NCBI GenBank assembly: GCA_026225275.1
Contig: JAMFSL010000012.1
Location: 1 to 32,199, forward strand
Reading direction: 5' to 3'
DNA from: Puia dinghuensis
GTDB taxonomy: Bacteria; Bacteroidota; Bacteroidia; Chitinophagales; Chitinophagaceae
Length of the DNA stretch: 32,199 nucleotides
Position numbers and translations under genes: made by a program. Shown here piece after piece: positions 1 through 6,549 of the stretch (position 1 is the stretch's first letter; each line of letters begins with the position of its first letter). Under the pieces are notes generated by a model. That model worked only from the letters and a program-made list of their open reading frames with translations, did no database searches and was not told the origin of the DNA.

Positions 1-22
1 ATAAGCTAAAAATCAATGTGTG

Positions 23-96
23 TAGCGCGATCGGGATTTGAACCCGAGACCTCAGGGTTATGAATCCTGTGCTCTAACCAACTGAGCTATCGCGCC
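23..96 (-). tRNA. tRNA-Met (anticodon CAT)
   Basis: A 74-nt cloverleaf can be folded on the minus strand. The acceptor arm is GGCGCGA against TCGCGCT, the D arm is GCTC/GAGC, and the anticodon loop is TTCATAA with anticodon CAT. The T arm is TCGGG/CCCGA with loop TTCAAAT. CCA is not encoded. Two details are slightly off: the first pair is G1-U72, and the last anticodon-stem pair is A31-C39, a mismatch. CAT could also belong to an Ile2 tRNA whose C34 is modified by TilS, or an initiator; the G1-U72 closing pair leaves this open, but elongator Met is the simplest reading. Confidence 0.93.
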
Positions 97-160
97 GGTT
101 GATGTTCTTTAGGGGCTGTCCGGGGGGAGGGGTTCCATCCGGGGGTTTCCTAAGGGGCTG

Positions 161-168
161 CAAAAATA
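161..168 (-). promoter_or_regulatory. Putative -7 element of the tRNA-Met promoter
   Basis: Read on the minus strand this is TATTTTTG, an exact match to the Bacteroidota -7 consensus TAnnTTTG. It lies about 65 bases upstream of the tRNA. The -33 region is a T-run (184-189) rather than a clean TTTG, so the call rests mainly on the -7 match and its position. Confidence 0.4.
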
Positions 169-225
169 GAGAAAAATCATTGGAAAAAAGCATAATCAGG
201 ATTGAAAATCAGGGGACGTGATGAG

Positions 226-275
226 GAGATGCGATGAGGGCGGCAGAAAGTGAGGGTGAGATGCGATGAGAGCGG
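226..275. repeat. Short direct repeat, 18 bp twice
   Basis: GAGATGCGATGAG followed by GGCGG occurs at 226-243. It recurs at 258-275 with one changed base (AGCGG). The two units are 32 bp apart, in a purine-rich non-coding stretch between the tRNA promoter and the terminator at 300. No function is visible. Confidence 0.6.
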
Positions 276-291
276 GAGGAGGCGAAGGGGC

Positions 292-323
292 AAAAAAAAG
301 GCCCTCTGTGGAAACAGAAGGCC
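292..323 (-). terminator. Rho-independent terminator of the candidate small RNA
   Basis: GGCC at 300-303 pairs with GGCC at 320-323. TCTGT at 305-309 pairs with ACAGA at 314-318, around the tetraloop GGAA, with one C/A mismatch between the two stems. On the minus strand the hairpin is followed by eight U (292-299). The nearest protein gene on this strand ends 425 bp upstream, so the terminator is more likely to serve a local transcript. Confidence 0.75.
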
Positions 324-385
324 GTCTAACGATTGCTTGCCATATGAAAATTCTTAATAAAGATCTTTGTTGTTGTTGTTCTTCG
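292..385 (-). ncRNA. Candidate small RNA, about 90 nt
   Basis: A complete transcription unit is visible on the minus strand with no gene inside it. A promoter lies at 390-423, the predicted start is near 385, and a strong terminator follows at 292-323. The 5' part is A-rich and unstructured, with an AACAACAACAACAA run. The 3' part is the terminator hairpin and U-tract. The only open frame is a six-codon ATG-to-TAG frame (326-343, peptide MASNR). It may be a trans-acting small RNA or the remains of a leader/attenuator. It matches no Rfam family that I can name. Confidence 0.45.
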
Positions 386-389
386 GGAG

Positions 390-423
390 CAAAGATAACG
401 TCTCGAAACTACTCGGAGAACAA
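390..423 (-). promoter_or_regulatory. Promoter of the candidate small RNA
   Basis: On the minus strand TATCTTTG (397 to 390) matches TAnnTTTG exactly. A TTG at 423 to 421 lies 23 bp upstream. The flanking region from 424 to 700 is very AT-rich, as expected upstream of a strong promoter. Confidence 0.5.
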
Positions 424-747
424 TCCAATGATATCAAATGGTTAAAGAAAGCCTAATTGCTAAATCCTTTTATCACTTTTCCTTTCCTTCAACCGTTCTG
501 AGCACAAGATCGGAAATTTTTGGGAAAATGGAAACTATTTTATTAACATTTTCTGGAATTTTTTATAAAAAACGATATGTTTATTATGTTTAATGTGATT
601 TTTGAGGTCTTAAATGGCCATTTTAGCTTGTTTTTTGCTCAAATTCACGAATTTCTATAAATCGATTAATAAATTATTATTAATTATAATTTGATTTTTT
701 GGCGTCCGGGAGCGGCAAGGGGCAGAATAAGGTAAGACGAACGGCGA
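424..747. other. AT-rich stretch without a gene
   Basis: This 324-bp stretch lies between the small-RNA promoter and the aminotransferase stop codon. It is far richer in A and T than the rest of the window, especially 530-700. I see no convincing open frame, tRNA or repeat in it. It may act as an upstream promoter element for the unit at 390, or simply be a spacer. Confidence 0.5.
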
Positions 748-1986
748 TTATCCAGCGGGTTGGGTGGCTTTCATTGCCGGTTCATGGGACTGCGCGGATG
801 CTCCGGGGTATTCAGCGAGGGCTTTCTCCAGGCAGTCCATGGCTTTATTGAGGTCGTCTGTATTCAAGACGTATGCCAGGCGGACTTCCTTTTTTCCGAG
901 TCCTTTGGTGCCATAGAAGCCGCCAGCGGGGGCCAGCATGACCGTCTGGTTCTTATAAGAGAAGGATTCGAGCAGCCACTGGCAGAAAACATCGGTATCA
1001 TCGACGGGAAGGGAAGCCATGGCATAAAATGCTCCCCCCGGATTGGGGCAGAAGACGCCCGGCATCCGGTTGAGGCGATCGACGAGTACATCTCTTCTTT
1101 TCAGGTATTCGGCTCTGGTAGCGTCGAAGTAGTCGGGAGGCAGGTCGGTAGCGGCTTCGCCGAGGATCTGGGCGAAAGAAGGGGGGCTCAGCCGGGCCTG
1201 CGCAAATTTCATGACGGTATCGAGCACTGCCTGGTTGCGGGTCACGAGCGCGCCGATCCGGCCTCCGCAGGCGCTATAGCGCTTGGATATGGTATCCATC
1301 ATCAGGACGTTGTTTTCGGCTCCTTTAAGGTTGAGGGCGCTGATATGTTCGCCACTGTAACAGAAGTCACGATAGGCTTCATCGGAAAACAGGTATAAGT
1401 TATGTTTGATGACAAGATCTCTGAGGGTGTCCATTTCCTCCCGGCTGTAGAGGTAGCCGGTGGGGTTATTGGGGTTACAGATCACGATGCCCCTGGTACG
1501 TGGGGTGATCAGTTTTTCGAATTCTGATACGGGGGGGAGGGCGAAGCCATTTCCGATATAGGAAGTCAGCGGCACTACGGTCACATTGGCTGCCACGGCA
1601 AATCCATTATAATTGGCATAAAACGGTTCGGGAATGATCACCTCGTCACCGGCATCCAGGCAGCTCATGAAACCGAACATGATGGCCTCTGATCCTCCTG
1701 TCGTGACGAGTATCTGCTGGTAATCGACATCGATGCCCGCTTTTTTATAATAGGTTGACAGCTTACGCCGGTAGCTTTCGTTGCCTGCACTGTGACTATA
1801 TTCGAGCACTTTGAAGTCAAAATTCCGGACGGCATCGAGGGCCATTTTGGGGGTTTCGATATCCGGCTGGCCGATGTTCAGATGGTAGACCTTGACGCCT
1901 TTCTTTTTGGCGGCCTCTGCATAGGGCACGAGTTTCCGGATGGGCGAAGCCGGCATTTGCTGTCCGCGTTGACTGATGGTTAACAT
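748..1986 (-). CDS. PLP-dependent class I/II aminotransferase
   Basis: This 412-residue protein is a fold-type I aminotransferase of the aspartate aminotransferase family, transferring amino groups between amino acids and 2-oxo acids in the cytoplasm. Visible hallmarks are LNIGQPD near 36-42 and TTGGSEA near 95-101. N174 lies in CNPNNPTG and D202 in SDEAYRDF, which holds the pyridine nitrogen. The Schiff-base lysine is K235 in DTISKRYS, and a C-terminal arginine in KKEVRLAYV binds the substrate carboxylate. Length fits the family. The exact substrate cannot be told from sequence alone. The ATG at 1986 is chosen because the -7 promoter element ends only four bases upstream, which leaves no room for an earlier start and suggests a nearly leaderless transcript. 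The upstream neighbours are the two DUF1573 genes, separated by a terminator. Confidence 0.93.
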   Translation of the reverse strand: MLTISQRGQQMPASPIRKLVPYAEAAKKKGVKVYHLNIGQPDIETPKMALDAVRNFDFKVLEYSHSAGNESYRRKLSTYYKKAGIDVDYQQILVTTGGSEAIMFGFMSCLDAGDEVIIPEPFYANYNGFAVAANVTVVPLTSYIGNGFALPPVSEFEKLITPRTRGIVICNPNNPTGYLYSREEMDTLRDLVIKHNLYLFSDEAYRDFCYSGEHISALNLKGAENNVLMMDTISKRYSACGGRIGALVTRNQAVLDTVMKFAQARLSPPSFAQILGEAATDLPPDYFDATRAEYLKRRDVLVDRLNRMPGVFCPNPGGAFYAMASLPVDDTDVFCQWLLESFSYKNQTVMLAPAGGFYGTKGLGKKEVRLAYVLNTDDLNKAMDCLEKALAEYPGASAQSHEPAMKATQPAG

Positions 1987-1990
1987 GGGG

Positions 1991-1998
1991 CAAAAATA
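1991..1998 (-). promoter_or_regulatory. -7 element of the aminotransferase promoter
   Basis: Minus-strand TATTTTTG matches TAnnTTTG exactly. It is followed by CCCC and then the ATG, so transcription should start at or next to the start codon. The -33 region falls inside the terminator hairpin at 2000-2027, and no well-placed TTTG is seen there. Confidence 0.45.
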
Positions 1999-1999
1999 G

Positions 2000-2027
2000 C
2001 AAAGCCTCCCGACAACGGAAGGCTTTG
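2000..2027 (-). terminator. Terminator downstream of the DUF1573 pair
   Basis: CAAAGCCTCCCG pairs with CGGAAGGCTTTG over 12 positions with a single C/A mismatch, closed by loop ACAA. On the minus strand it is followed by GCTATTTTTG, a short U-rich stretch. It would end the DUF1573 transcript 86 bp after its last stop codon. It directly abuts the -7 element of the next gene. Confidence 0.65.
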
Positions 2028-2047
2028 AGCTAATTATTTGAGGCTAT

Positions 2048-2089
2048 TTAGAGGCGTGCCATCGACGGTTAGAGGCCTGCCGTCGGCCG
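2048..2089. repeat. Imperfect tandem repeat, 21 bp twice
   Basis: Two adjacent 21-bp units begin TTAGAGGCGTGCC and TTAGAGGCCTGCC and agree at 17 of 21 positions. They lie between the DUF1573 stop codon and its terminator. No role is apparent. Confidence 0.5.
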
Positions 2090-2113
2090 TGGGACGAGCC
2101 TTGGGAGTAAAAA

Positions 2114-2557
2114 TCAGCGACCAGGAGTCGTAGGCTTGGTGTTACCGGCCTGGTATTTTGCATAGGCATCCGTGGTCAGCACTTCACCCGTAATTTTCAA
2201 CTGGACGGGGAGGTCGACACCGGCTACTTTGATGGTGATGCTCTTGTTGAACGGACCGACGTTAGCGGCATTGAAGCCGGCCTGGATCTTGTCGTCCTTG
2301 CCCTGTGGGATGGCGCCTTCCGGTTTGACGGGTGTTGTGCAACCACAGGAGGGAACAGCGGACTCGATGATCACGGGGGAGTTGCTGATATTGGTAAAGA
2401 CGAAATTATGCGTAACGGGAGAGCCTTGCTTGATCTTGCCAAAGTCATAGGTCAATTCCTTGAACTTAACGACATCTTCAGCCTTCTTGGCCTGGTCCTG
2501 GGCAAAAACTCCGATGGTCAGGAATGCAGCGCTGGCTAACAGGAATAACTTCTTCAT
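2114..2557 (-). CDS. DUF1573 domain protein, exported (second of pair)
   Basis: This is a 147-residue protein with a typical Sec signal peptide (MKKLFLLASAAFLTIGVFAQ, cut near residue 20). One DUF1573 domain follows from about residue 30 to 130. The domain signature is clear: TYDFGKIKQGSPVTHNFVFTN, then VPSCGCTTP with two cysteines, and a final beta sandwich. DUF1573 proteins are immunoglobulin-like periplasmic or surface proteins widespread in Bacteroidota, and their role is not established. The gene follows the related DUF1573 gene at 2565 after only seven bases, so the two form an operon, probably from a tandem duplication. The C-terminus is Thr/Pro-rich (TKPTTPGR). Confidence 0.9.
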   Translation of the reverse strand: MKKLFLLASAAFLTIGVFAQDQAKKAEDVVKFKELTYDFGKIKQGSPVTHNFVFTNISNSPVIIESAVPSCGCTTPVKPEGAIPQGKDDKIQAGFNAANVGPFNKSITIKVAGVDLPVQLKITGEVLTTDAYAKYQAGNTKPTTPGR

Positions 2558-2564
2558 TGTTGTA

Positions 2565-3023
2565 TCAATTTATTTGTTTTAATAATTGGACTGATTCATT
2601 GTCGGGTGCGGAACTGGCGGGCACTTTATATACTTCGCCGGAAATGGTGAGCAGTTTTGTATGGTTGGTATTATACATGACGGACACTGTCTTTGTAAAA
2701 GTGCCTTCGGCATAAGCGTTGTAGCCCACTCTGATCTGGGCTGTCGCGCCGGGTTCGATGGGAGTCTTGCTCCATTCCGGAGTCGTACAGCCGCAAGAAG
2801 CCTTTACATTATCCAGTTTAAGGGGGGTAGAACCCGTGTTAACGATTTCGAAGACATAGACGGCAGGACGGCCCTGGGGAATCTTACCGAAGTTATGGCT
2901 GTTCTCTTTTAACTGCAGTACATCCTCCTGCGTTGGCAAGGCAGTGCCGACCGGATTACTGACCTGCGCGTGGGCGGACAGGATGGTGATAAAAAGAAAG
3001 GCTGAAATTGTTATTTTTTTCAT
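2565..3023 (-). CDS. DUF1573 domain protein, exported (first of pair)
   Basis: A 152-residue protein with an N-terminal signal peptide (MKKITISAFLFITILSAHAQ) and one DUF1573 domain. The domain shows NSHNFGKIPQGRPAVYVFEI and KASCGCTTPEW, the same cysteine-containing motif as its downstream partner, and a Tyr-rich strand near YNAYAEGTFTKTVSV. It is predicted to be periplasmic. It is the first gene of a two-gene operon, diverging from the E1 dehydrogenase gene with 108 bp between the start codons. A weak -7 match on the minus strand, TAATTTTA, lies at 3048-3055. The function of the family is unknown, so no specific role is proposed. Confidence 0.9.
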   Translation of the reverse strand: MKKITISAFLFITILSAHAQVSNPVGTALPTQEDVLQLKENSHNFGKIPQGRPAVYVFEIVNTGSTPLKLDNVKASCGCTTPEWSKTPIEPGATAQIRVGYNAYAEGTFTKTVSVMYNTNHTKLLTISGEVYKVPASSAPDNESVQLLKQIN

Positions 3024-3131
3024 AGTTTGGCTGCTTTAAGCAGGATATAAAATTAATTACTTAACGTCAGGTTTTCGAATAAATTATTGGAGATTGCATC
3101 TTTTTAACAATCAACGAGATAGGAGATAAAA

Positions 3132-5588
3132 ATGGAAAATCCAGTCGCCGGCGAAGTCCTCGATCCGGAAAAACTATCATTCGATAAATTTCGGGCAGAA
3201 GTCCTGAAAGATTACCAGTCTGCCTGTGAGAGCCGGGAAACGAGTCTTCTGGGGCGTAAAGAGGTGTTGACGGGGAAGGCCAAATTCGGCATTTTCGGGG
3301 ATGGAAAGGAAGTCCCGCAGGTGGCCATGGCCAAATTTTTCCGGCCGGGCGATTTTTATGCGGGGTATTACCGTGACCAGACATTCGCTTTTGCGACTGG
3401 GGCAGCGACTATTCAAGAGTTTTTCTCTCAGCTATATGCGGATCCTGATCCGAAAAACGATCCCCACAGTTCGGGCAGGAATATGAATTCTCATTTTGCC
3501 ACGCCTTTTGTGGACGGGGATGGAAAGACGCTGGACCTGATGAGCACGAAGAACCTCACGGCGGGACTGGCACCGACTGCGGCGCAGATGCCGAAGGCCC
3601 TGGGGCTGGCATACGCCAGCAAAGTTTTTCGGGAAGTAGAAGTGCTGAAGCAGTTTACGGGGCTGTCGAATCAGGGTAACGAAGTATGCTTTTGTACGAT
3701 TGGCGATGCGTCTACCAGTGAGGGGCATTTTTGGGAGACGATAAATGCTGCTGGAGTATTGCAGGTTCCTCTGGCCATTTTCGTTTGGGATGACGGGTAC
3801 GGCATCTCTGTACCCCGCAAATTTCAGACGACGAAAGGGTCTATCTCGGAAGCGCTGAAAGGATTCCAGAAAAAAGAAGGTACTAACGGTATAGACATTT
3901 TCCGGGTGAAGGCCTGGGATTATGCCGGGATGTGCGAGGTTTTCGAAGCCGGCATCCGGTCTGTCCGCCTGACACATACGCCGGTAGTTTTCCATGTTGA
4001 AGAAGTTACGCAGCCGCAGGGGCATTCGACCTCCGGGAGCCACGAAAGATATAAATCGCCCGAGCGCCTGGAATGGGAGCGGGAGTGGGATGGGATCAGG
4101 AAGATGAAGGAATGGATTATCGAGAATGATCTGGCCAGTGATGATGAACTGGACGAGATCGAGACGTCGGCGAAGGATTTCATCCGTGACGGCCGTAACC
4201 TGGCCTGGGAAAAATACCAGGGTCCGATCCGGGCGCTGGTTACGCGTGCGGTTGAGCTGATCCGTGAGTTGGCGCAGCATAGCCCCGACACGGGGGAGCA
4301 ACTGCAGCAACTGGCGCAAACGCTGGTGGCTAACCGCGAACCAGGCCGGAGGGAAGTACTGCAGACGTTGCATGAAGTGCTGGAGGTCAATCGGGCGGCC
4401 ACTGGTGGTGGATCGGCCGGTGCCGGTGGACCTGGCGGTGCGGGAGGATCGGGAGACAGGGCGACGGCTGCTTCGAATGTGGCCGCCTACTACCAGGAAC
4501 TGAAAAAGGAGAATGCCGCCGCCTACAATACGCATTTATACCATGAAGGCGCCCGGAATATTTTACAGGTACCTGAGGTAAAGGCGGTCTATACGGAAGA
4601 TGCACCTACTCTCAACGGCTATGAAGTGCTGAACCGGTATTTTGATCAGTTGTTTACTCACAACCCGTTGGTGGTGGCCTTTGGCGAGGACCTGGGTAAG
4701 ATAGGCGACGTCAACCAGGGATTTGCCGGTCTGCAGGCCAAACATGGCGCTGAAAGGATCTTTGATACGGGTATCCGGGAGCTGACGATCATGGGACAGG
4801 GCATCGGGATGGCCTTCCGGGGGCTGAGGCCGATCGCGGAAATTCAGTATATCGATTACTTATTATACGGACTTCAGCCATTGAGTGATGACCTGGCCAC
4901 GCTCCAATACCGGACGGCAGGCAGGCAGACGGCGCCGTTGATTGTCCGGACCCGGGGGCATCGGCTGGAAGGGATCTGGCACAGTGGATCGCCGATGGGA
5001 CTGATCCTCCATTCGCTTCGCGGCTTGCATGTCTGCGTGCCGCGCAACATGGTACAGGCTGCCGGCATGTACAATACCCTCCTGAAAGGGGCCGACCCGG
5101 CGATCATGATCGAGTGCCTGAACGGCTATCGCCTGAAAGAAAAACTGCCGGCGAATCTGGAGGAATTTACTGTTCCCCTGGGTGTGCCGGAGATCATCAA
5201 AGAAGGGGAGGACATCACGATCGTTTCTTACGGGGCTACTTTACGGATTGCACAGGAAGCGGCAGAGGTGCTGGAAACCTCGGGGATCAGTTGCGAGGTG
5301 ATTGACGTGCAGACGCTGCTGCCTTTTGATATCCATCATATCATATTCGAATCGCTGAAGAAGACGAACAGGATACTGATTGTCGATGAAGATGTTCCCG
5401 GCGGTGCGGCGGGCTTTATCTTTAATAAGGTCATGGAGGAGCAGGGGGGATATAGATGGCTGGATACGTCACCGCGCACGATTACGGCGCAGGCGCATCG
5501 GCCGGCTTATTCCAGTGACGGCGATTATTTCAGCAAGCCGAATGCCGAGCAGATCGTGGATGCGGTCCGGGAGATGATGGCGGAATAG
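3132..5588 (+). CDS. 2-oxoacid dehydrogenase E1, fused alpha and beta subunits
   Basis: This 818-residue protein carries both chains of a thiamine-diphosphate-dependent E1, which decarboxylates a 2-oxo acid (pyruvate or branched-chain) and passes the acyl group to an E2 lipoyl domain. The alpha part (about 20-390) shows YYRDQTFAFATG, the cofactor-binding TIGDASTSEGHFWETIN...WDDGYGIS, and the loop GHSTSGSHERYKSPE. The beta part (about 475-815) shows VVAFGEDLG, FDTGIRELTIMGQGIGMA, PIAEIQYIDY and the C-terminal transketolase domain with VDEDVPGG. The parts are joined by a Gly/Ala-rich linker near residues 423-442. Single-chain E1 enzymes of this type are common in Bacteroidota. The E2 and E3 genes are not in this window. 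The start is supported by an AGGAG-type ribosome site eight bases upstream. A copy of the dispersed hairpin element begins five bases after the stop. Confidence 0.92.
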   Translation: MENPVAGEVLDPEKLSFDKFRAEVLKDYQSACESRETSLLGRKEVLTGKAKFGIFGDGKEVPQVAMAKFFRPGDFYAGYYRDQTFAFATGAATIQEFFSQLYADPDPKNDPHSSGRNMNSHFATPFVDGDGKTLDLMSTKNLTAGLAPTAAQMPKALGLAYASKVFREVEVLKQFTGLSNQGNEVCFCTIGDASTSEGHFWETINAAGVLQVPLAIFVWDDGYGISVPRKFQTTKGSISEALKGFQKKEGTNGIDIFRVKAWDYAGMCEVFEAGIRSVRLTHTPVVFHVEEVTQPQGHSTSGSHERYKSPERLEWEREWDGIRKMKEWIIENDLASDDELDEIETSAKDFIRDGRNLAWEKYQGPIRALVTRAVELIRELAQHSPDTGEQLQQLAQTLVANREPGRREVLQTLHEVLEVNRAATGGGSAGAGGPGGAGGSGDRATAASNVAAYYQELKKENAAAYNTHLYHEGARNILQVPEVKAVYTEDAPTLNGYEVLNRYFDQLFTHNPLVVAFGEDLGKIGDVNQGFAGLQAKHGAERIFDTGIRELTIMGQGIGMAFRGLRPIAEIQYIDYLLYGLQPLSDDLATLQYRTAGRQTAPLIVRTRGHRLEGIWHSGSPMGLILHSLRGLHVCVPRNMVQAAGMYNTLLKGADPAIMIECLNGYRLKEKLPANLEEFTVPLGVPEIIKEGEDITIVSYGATLRIAQEAAEVLETSGISCEVIDVQTLLPFDIHHIIFESLKKTNRILIVDEDVPGGAAGFIFNKVMEEQGGYRWLDTSPRTITAQAHRPAYSSDGDYFSKPNAEQIVDAVREMMAE

Positions 5589-5593
5589 GCGCT

Positions 5594-5640
5594 GAGAGGA
5601 CGCGCGAGGGCGCGGCCGATACTAGAAGCGGCAGCTCTGT
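5594..5640 (+). repeat. Dispersed hairpin element, copy A
   Basis: The hairpin at 5598-5617 has arms GGACGCGC and GCGCGGCC around loop GAGG. The tail CGATACTAGAAGCGGCAGC (5617-5635) follows, then CTCTGTG. It lies between the convergent E1 and yebC genes and starts five bases after the E1 stop codon. The arms carry one A/G mismatch at the third pair, shared with copies C, D and E. The same element recurs near 12414, 24797, 27476 and 31355. Confidence 0.85.
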
Positions 5641-5700
5641 GCGGTAGGATGGAGGGCTCCGGGTCAGTAAGGGGCTGGGGCCGGATGGGCCCGAGGGCGC

Positions 5701-6423
5701 CTACTTCAGGTTGTGAAAGACTTTTTGAACGTCTTCGTCCTGTTCCAGCCGGTCGATCAGTTTGAGCACATCCTGGGCCTGGTCTTCGGAGAGTTCGACC
5801 GTGGTGGTCGGGATCCATTCGGTCTCCGAGCTGATCGGGGTGATACCTTTTTCTTCCAGGGCCTTCTGCAAATGACCGTAGTCGTTGAAGGCTGCCCGTA
5901 GTACCAGCACCGGTTCGTCATGTTCCCCGGTTCCTTCGCCCAATTCTTCGAGGCCGTGATCGATCAGCTCTAATTCCATGTCGTCCATATTAACTCCTTC
6001 GGGTTTCAGCTTGAAGACCCCCATCTTTTTGAACTGGAAGCTGACGCTGCCGCTATTGCCCAGGGTTCCACCGCCTTTATTGAAGTGCGACTTGACGTTC
6101 GCGACTGTTCTGACATGGTTATCGGTGGCCGTTTCGACGACGAGGGCCACCCCATGGGGGGCATATCCTTCATACAGGATCTCTTCGTAGTTCGTGGTGT
6201 CCTTGCCCGTCGCCCGCTTGATGGCGGCTTCGACGCGGTCTTTGGGCATGTTGACGCTCTTGGCGTTCTGGAAGCAGCGGCGCAGCGCGGGGTTGGTGGC
6301 GGTATCGGGGCCTCCGACCTTGACGGCAATGGCGATTTCCTTACCGATGCGGGTGAATTGCTTGGCCATCCGGTCCCAGCGGGCGAACATGGTATGCTTC
6401 CGTACTTCAAATATGCGACCCAT
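5701..6423 (-). CDS. YebC/PmpR family DNA-binding regulatory protein
   Basis: A 240-residue member of the YebC family (TACO1/PmpR). These cytoplasmic proteins have been described both as transcription regulators and, more recently, as factors that relieve ribosome stalling. The N-terminus [20 protein letters not shown] is the variant of the usual MAGHSKWxxIKxxK opening seen in Bacteroidota. It is followed by the family core [30 protein letters not shown], then [18 protein letters not shown], and [21 protein letters not shown]. Length matches the family (about 240). The gene has its own well-formed promoter and converges on the E1 gene, with copy A of the hairpin element between them. Confidence 0.93.
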   Translation of the reverse strand: MGRIFEVRKHTMFARWDRMAKQFTRIGKEIAIAVKVGGPDTATNPALRRCFQNAKSVNMPKDRVEAAIKRATGKDTTNYEEILYEGYAPHGVALVVETATDNHVRTVANVKSHFNKGGGTLGNSGSVSFQFKKMGVFKLKPEGVNMDDMELELIDHGLEELGEGTGEHDEPVLVLRAAFNDYGHLQKALEEKGITPISSETEWIPTTTVELSEDQAQDVLKLIDRLEQDEDVQKVFHNLK

Positions 6424-6444
6424 AGACTTTTCCTTTTAGGGGGG

Positions 6445-6475
6445 CAAAAATAGAACAAAAGAAAACCGCCTCAAA
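6445..6475 (-). promoter_or_regulatory. yebC-family gene promoter
   Basis: On the minus strand TTTG (6475 to 6472), a 19-bp spacer and TATTTTTG (6452 to 6445) give a perfect match to TTTG-N19-TAnnTTTG. The predicted start near 6440 leaves a leader of about 16 bases containing AAAAGGAAAAG before the ATG at 6423. The -33 element lies inside the arm of the permease terminator. Confidence 0.65.
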
Positions 6476-6496
6476 AGAAAAATTCGAGGCGGTTTT
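6462..6496 (-). terminator. Terminator of the amino acid permease gene
   Basis: AAAACCGCCTC (6462-6472) pairs perfectly over 11 bp with GAGGCGGTTTT (6486-6496) around a 13-base loop. On the minus strand the hairpin runs into TTTTCTTTTG. It lies 54 bp after the permease stop codon and overlaps the promoter of the next gene. Confidence 0.75.
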
Positions 6497-6549
6497 GCTG
6501 AAAGGCGGGCGGGCGGCCTGAAAATAAAATGCCGCCGGGGAATAGAACT

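Noticed and set aside
760-1398. Plus-strand open frame of 212 codons
   Set aside because: It lies antisense to the aminotransferase, whose catalytic motifs are intact. It has no recognisable domain.
3690-3830. E1 cofactor motif reads GDAST and WDDGYG rather than GDG and NN
   Set aside because: At first this looked like loss of key thiamine-site residues, but I recall the same wording in other fused E1 enzymes of Bacteroidota, so it is probably the family norm.
3432-4535. Long minus-strand open frame (367 codons) opposite the E1 gene
   Set aside because: Its product shows no family pattern and is rich in Arg and Pro, as expected for the reverse complement of a GC-rich coding region. The + strand protein is a clear E1.
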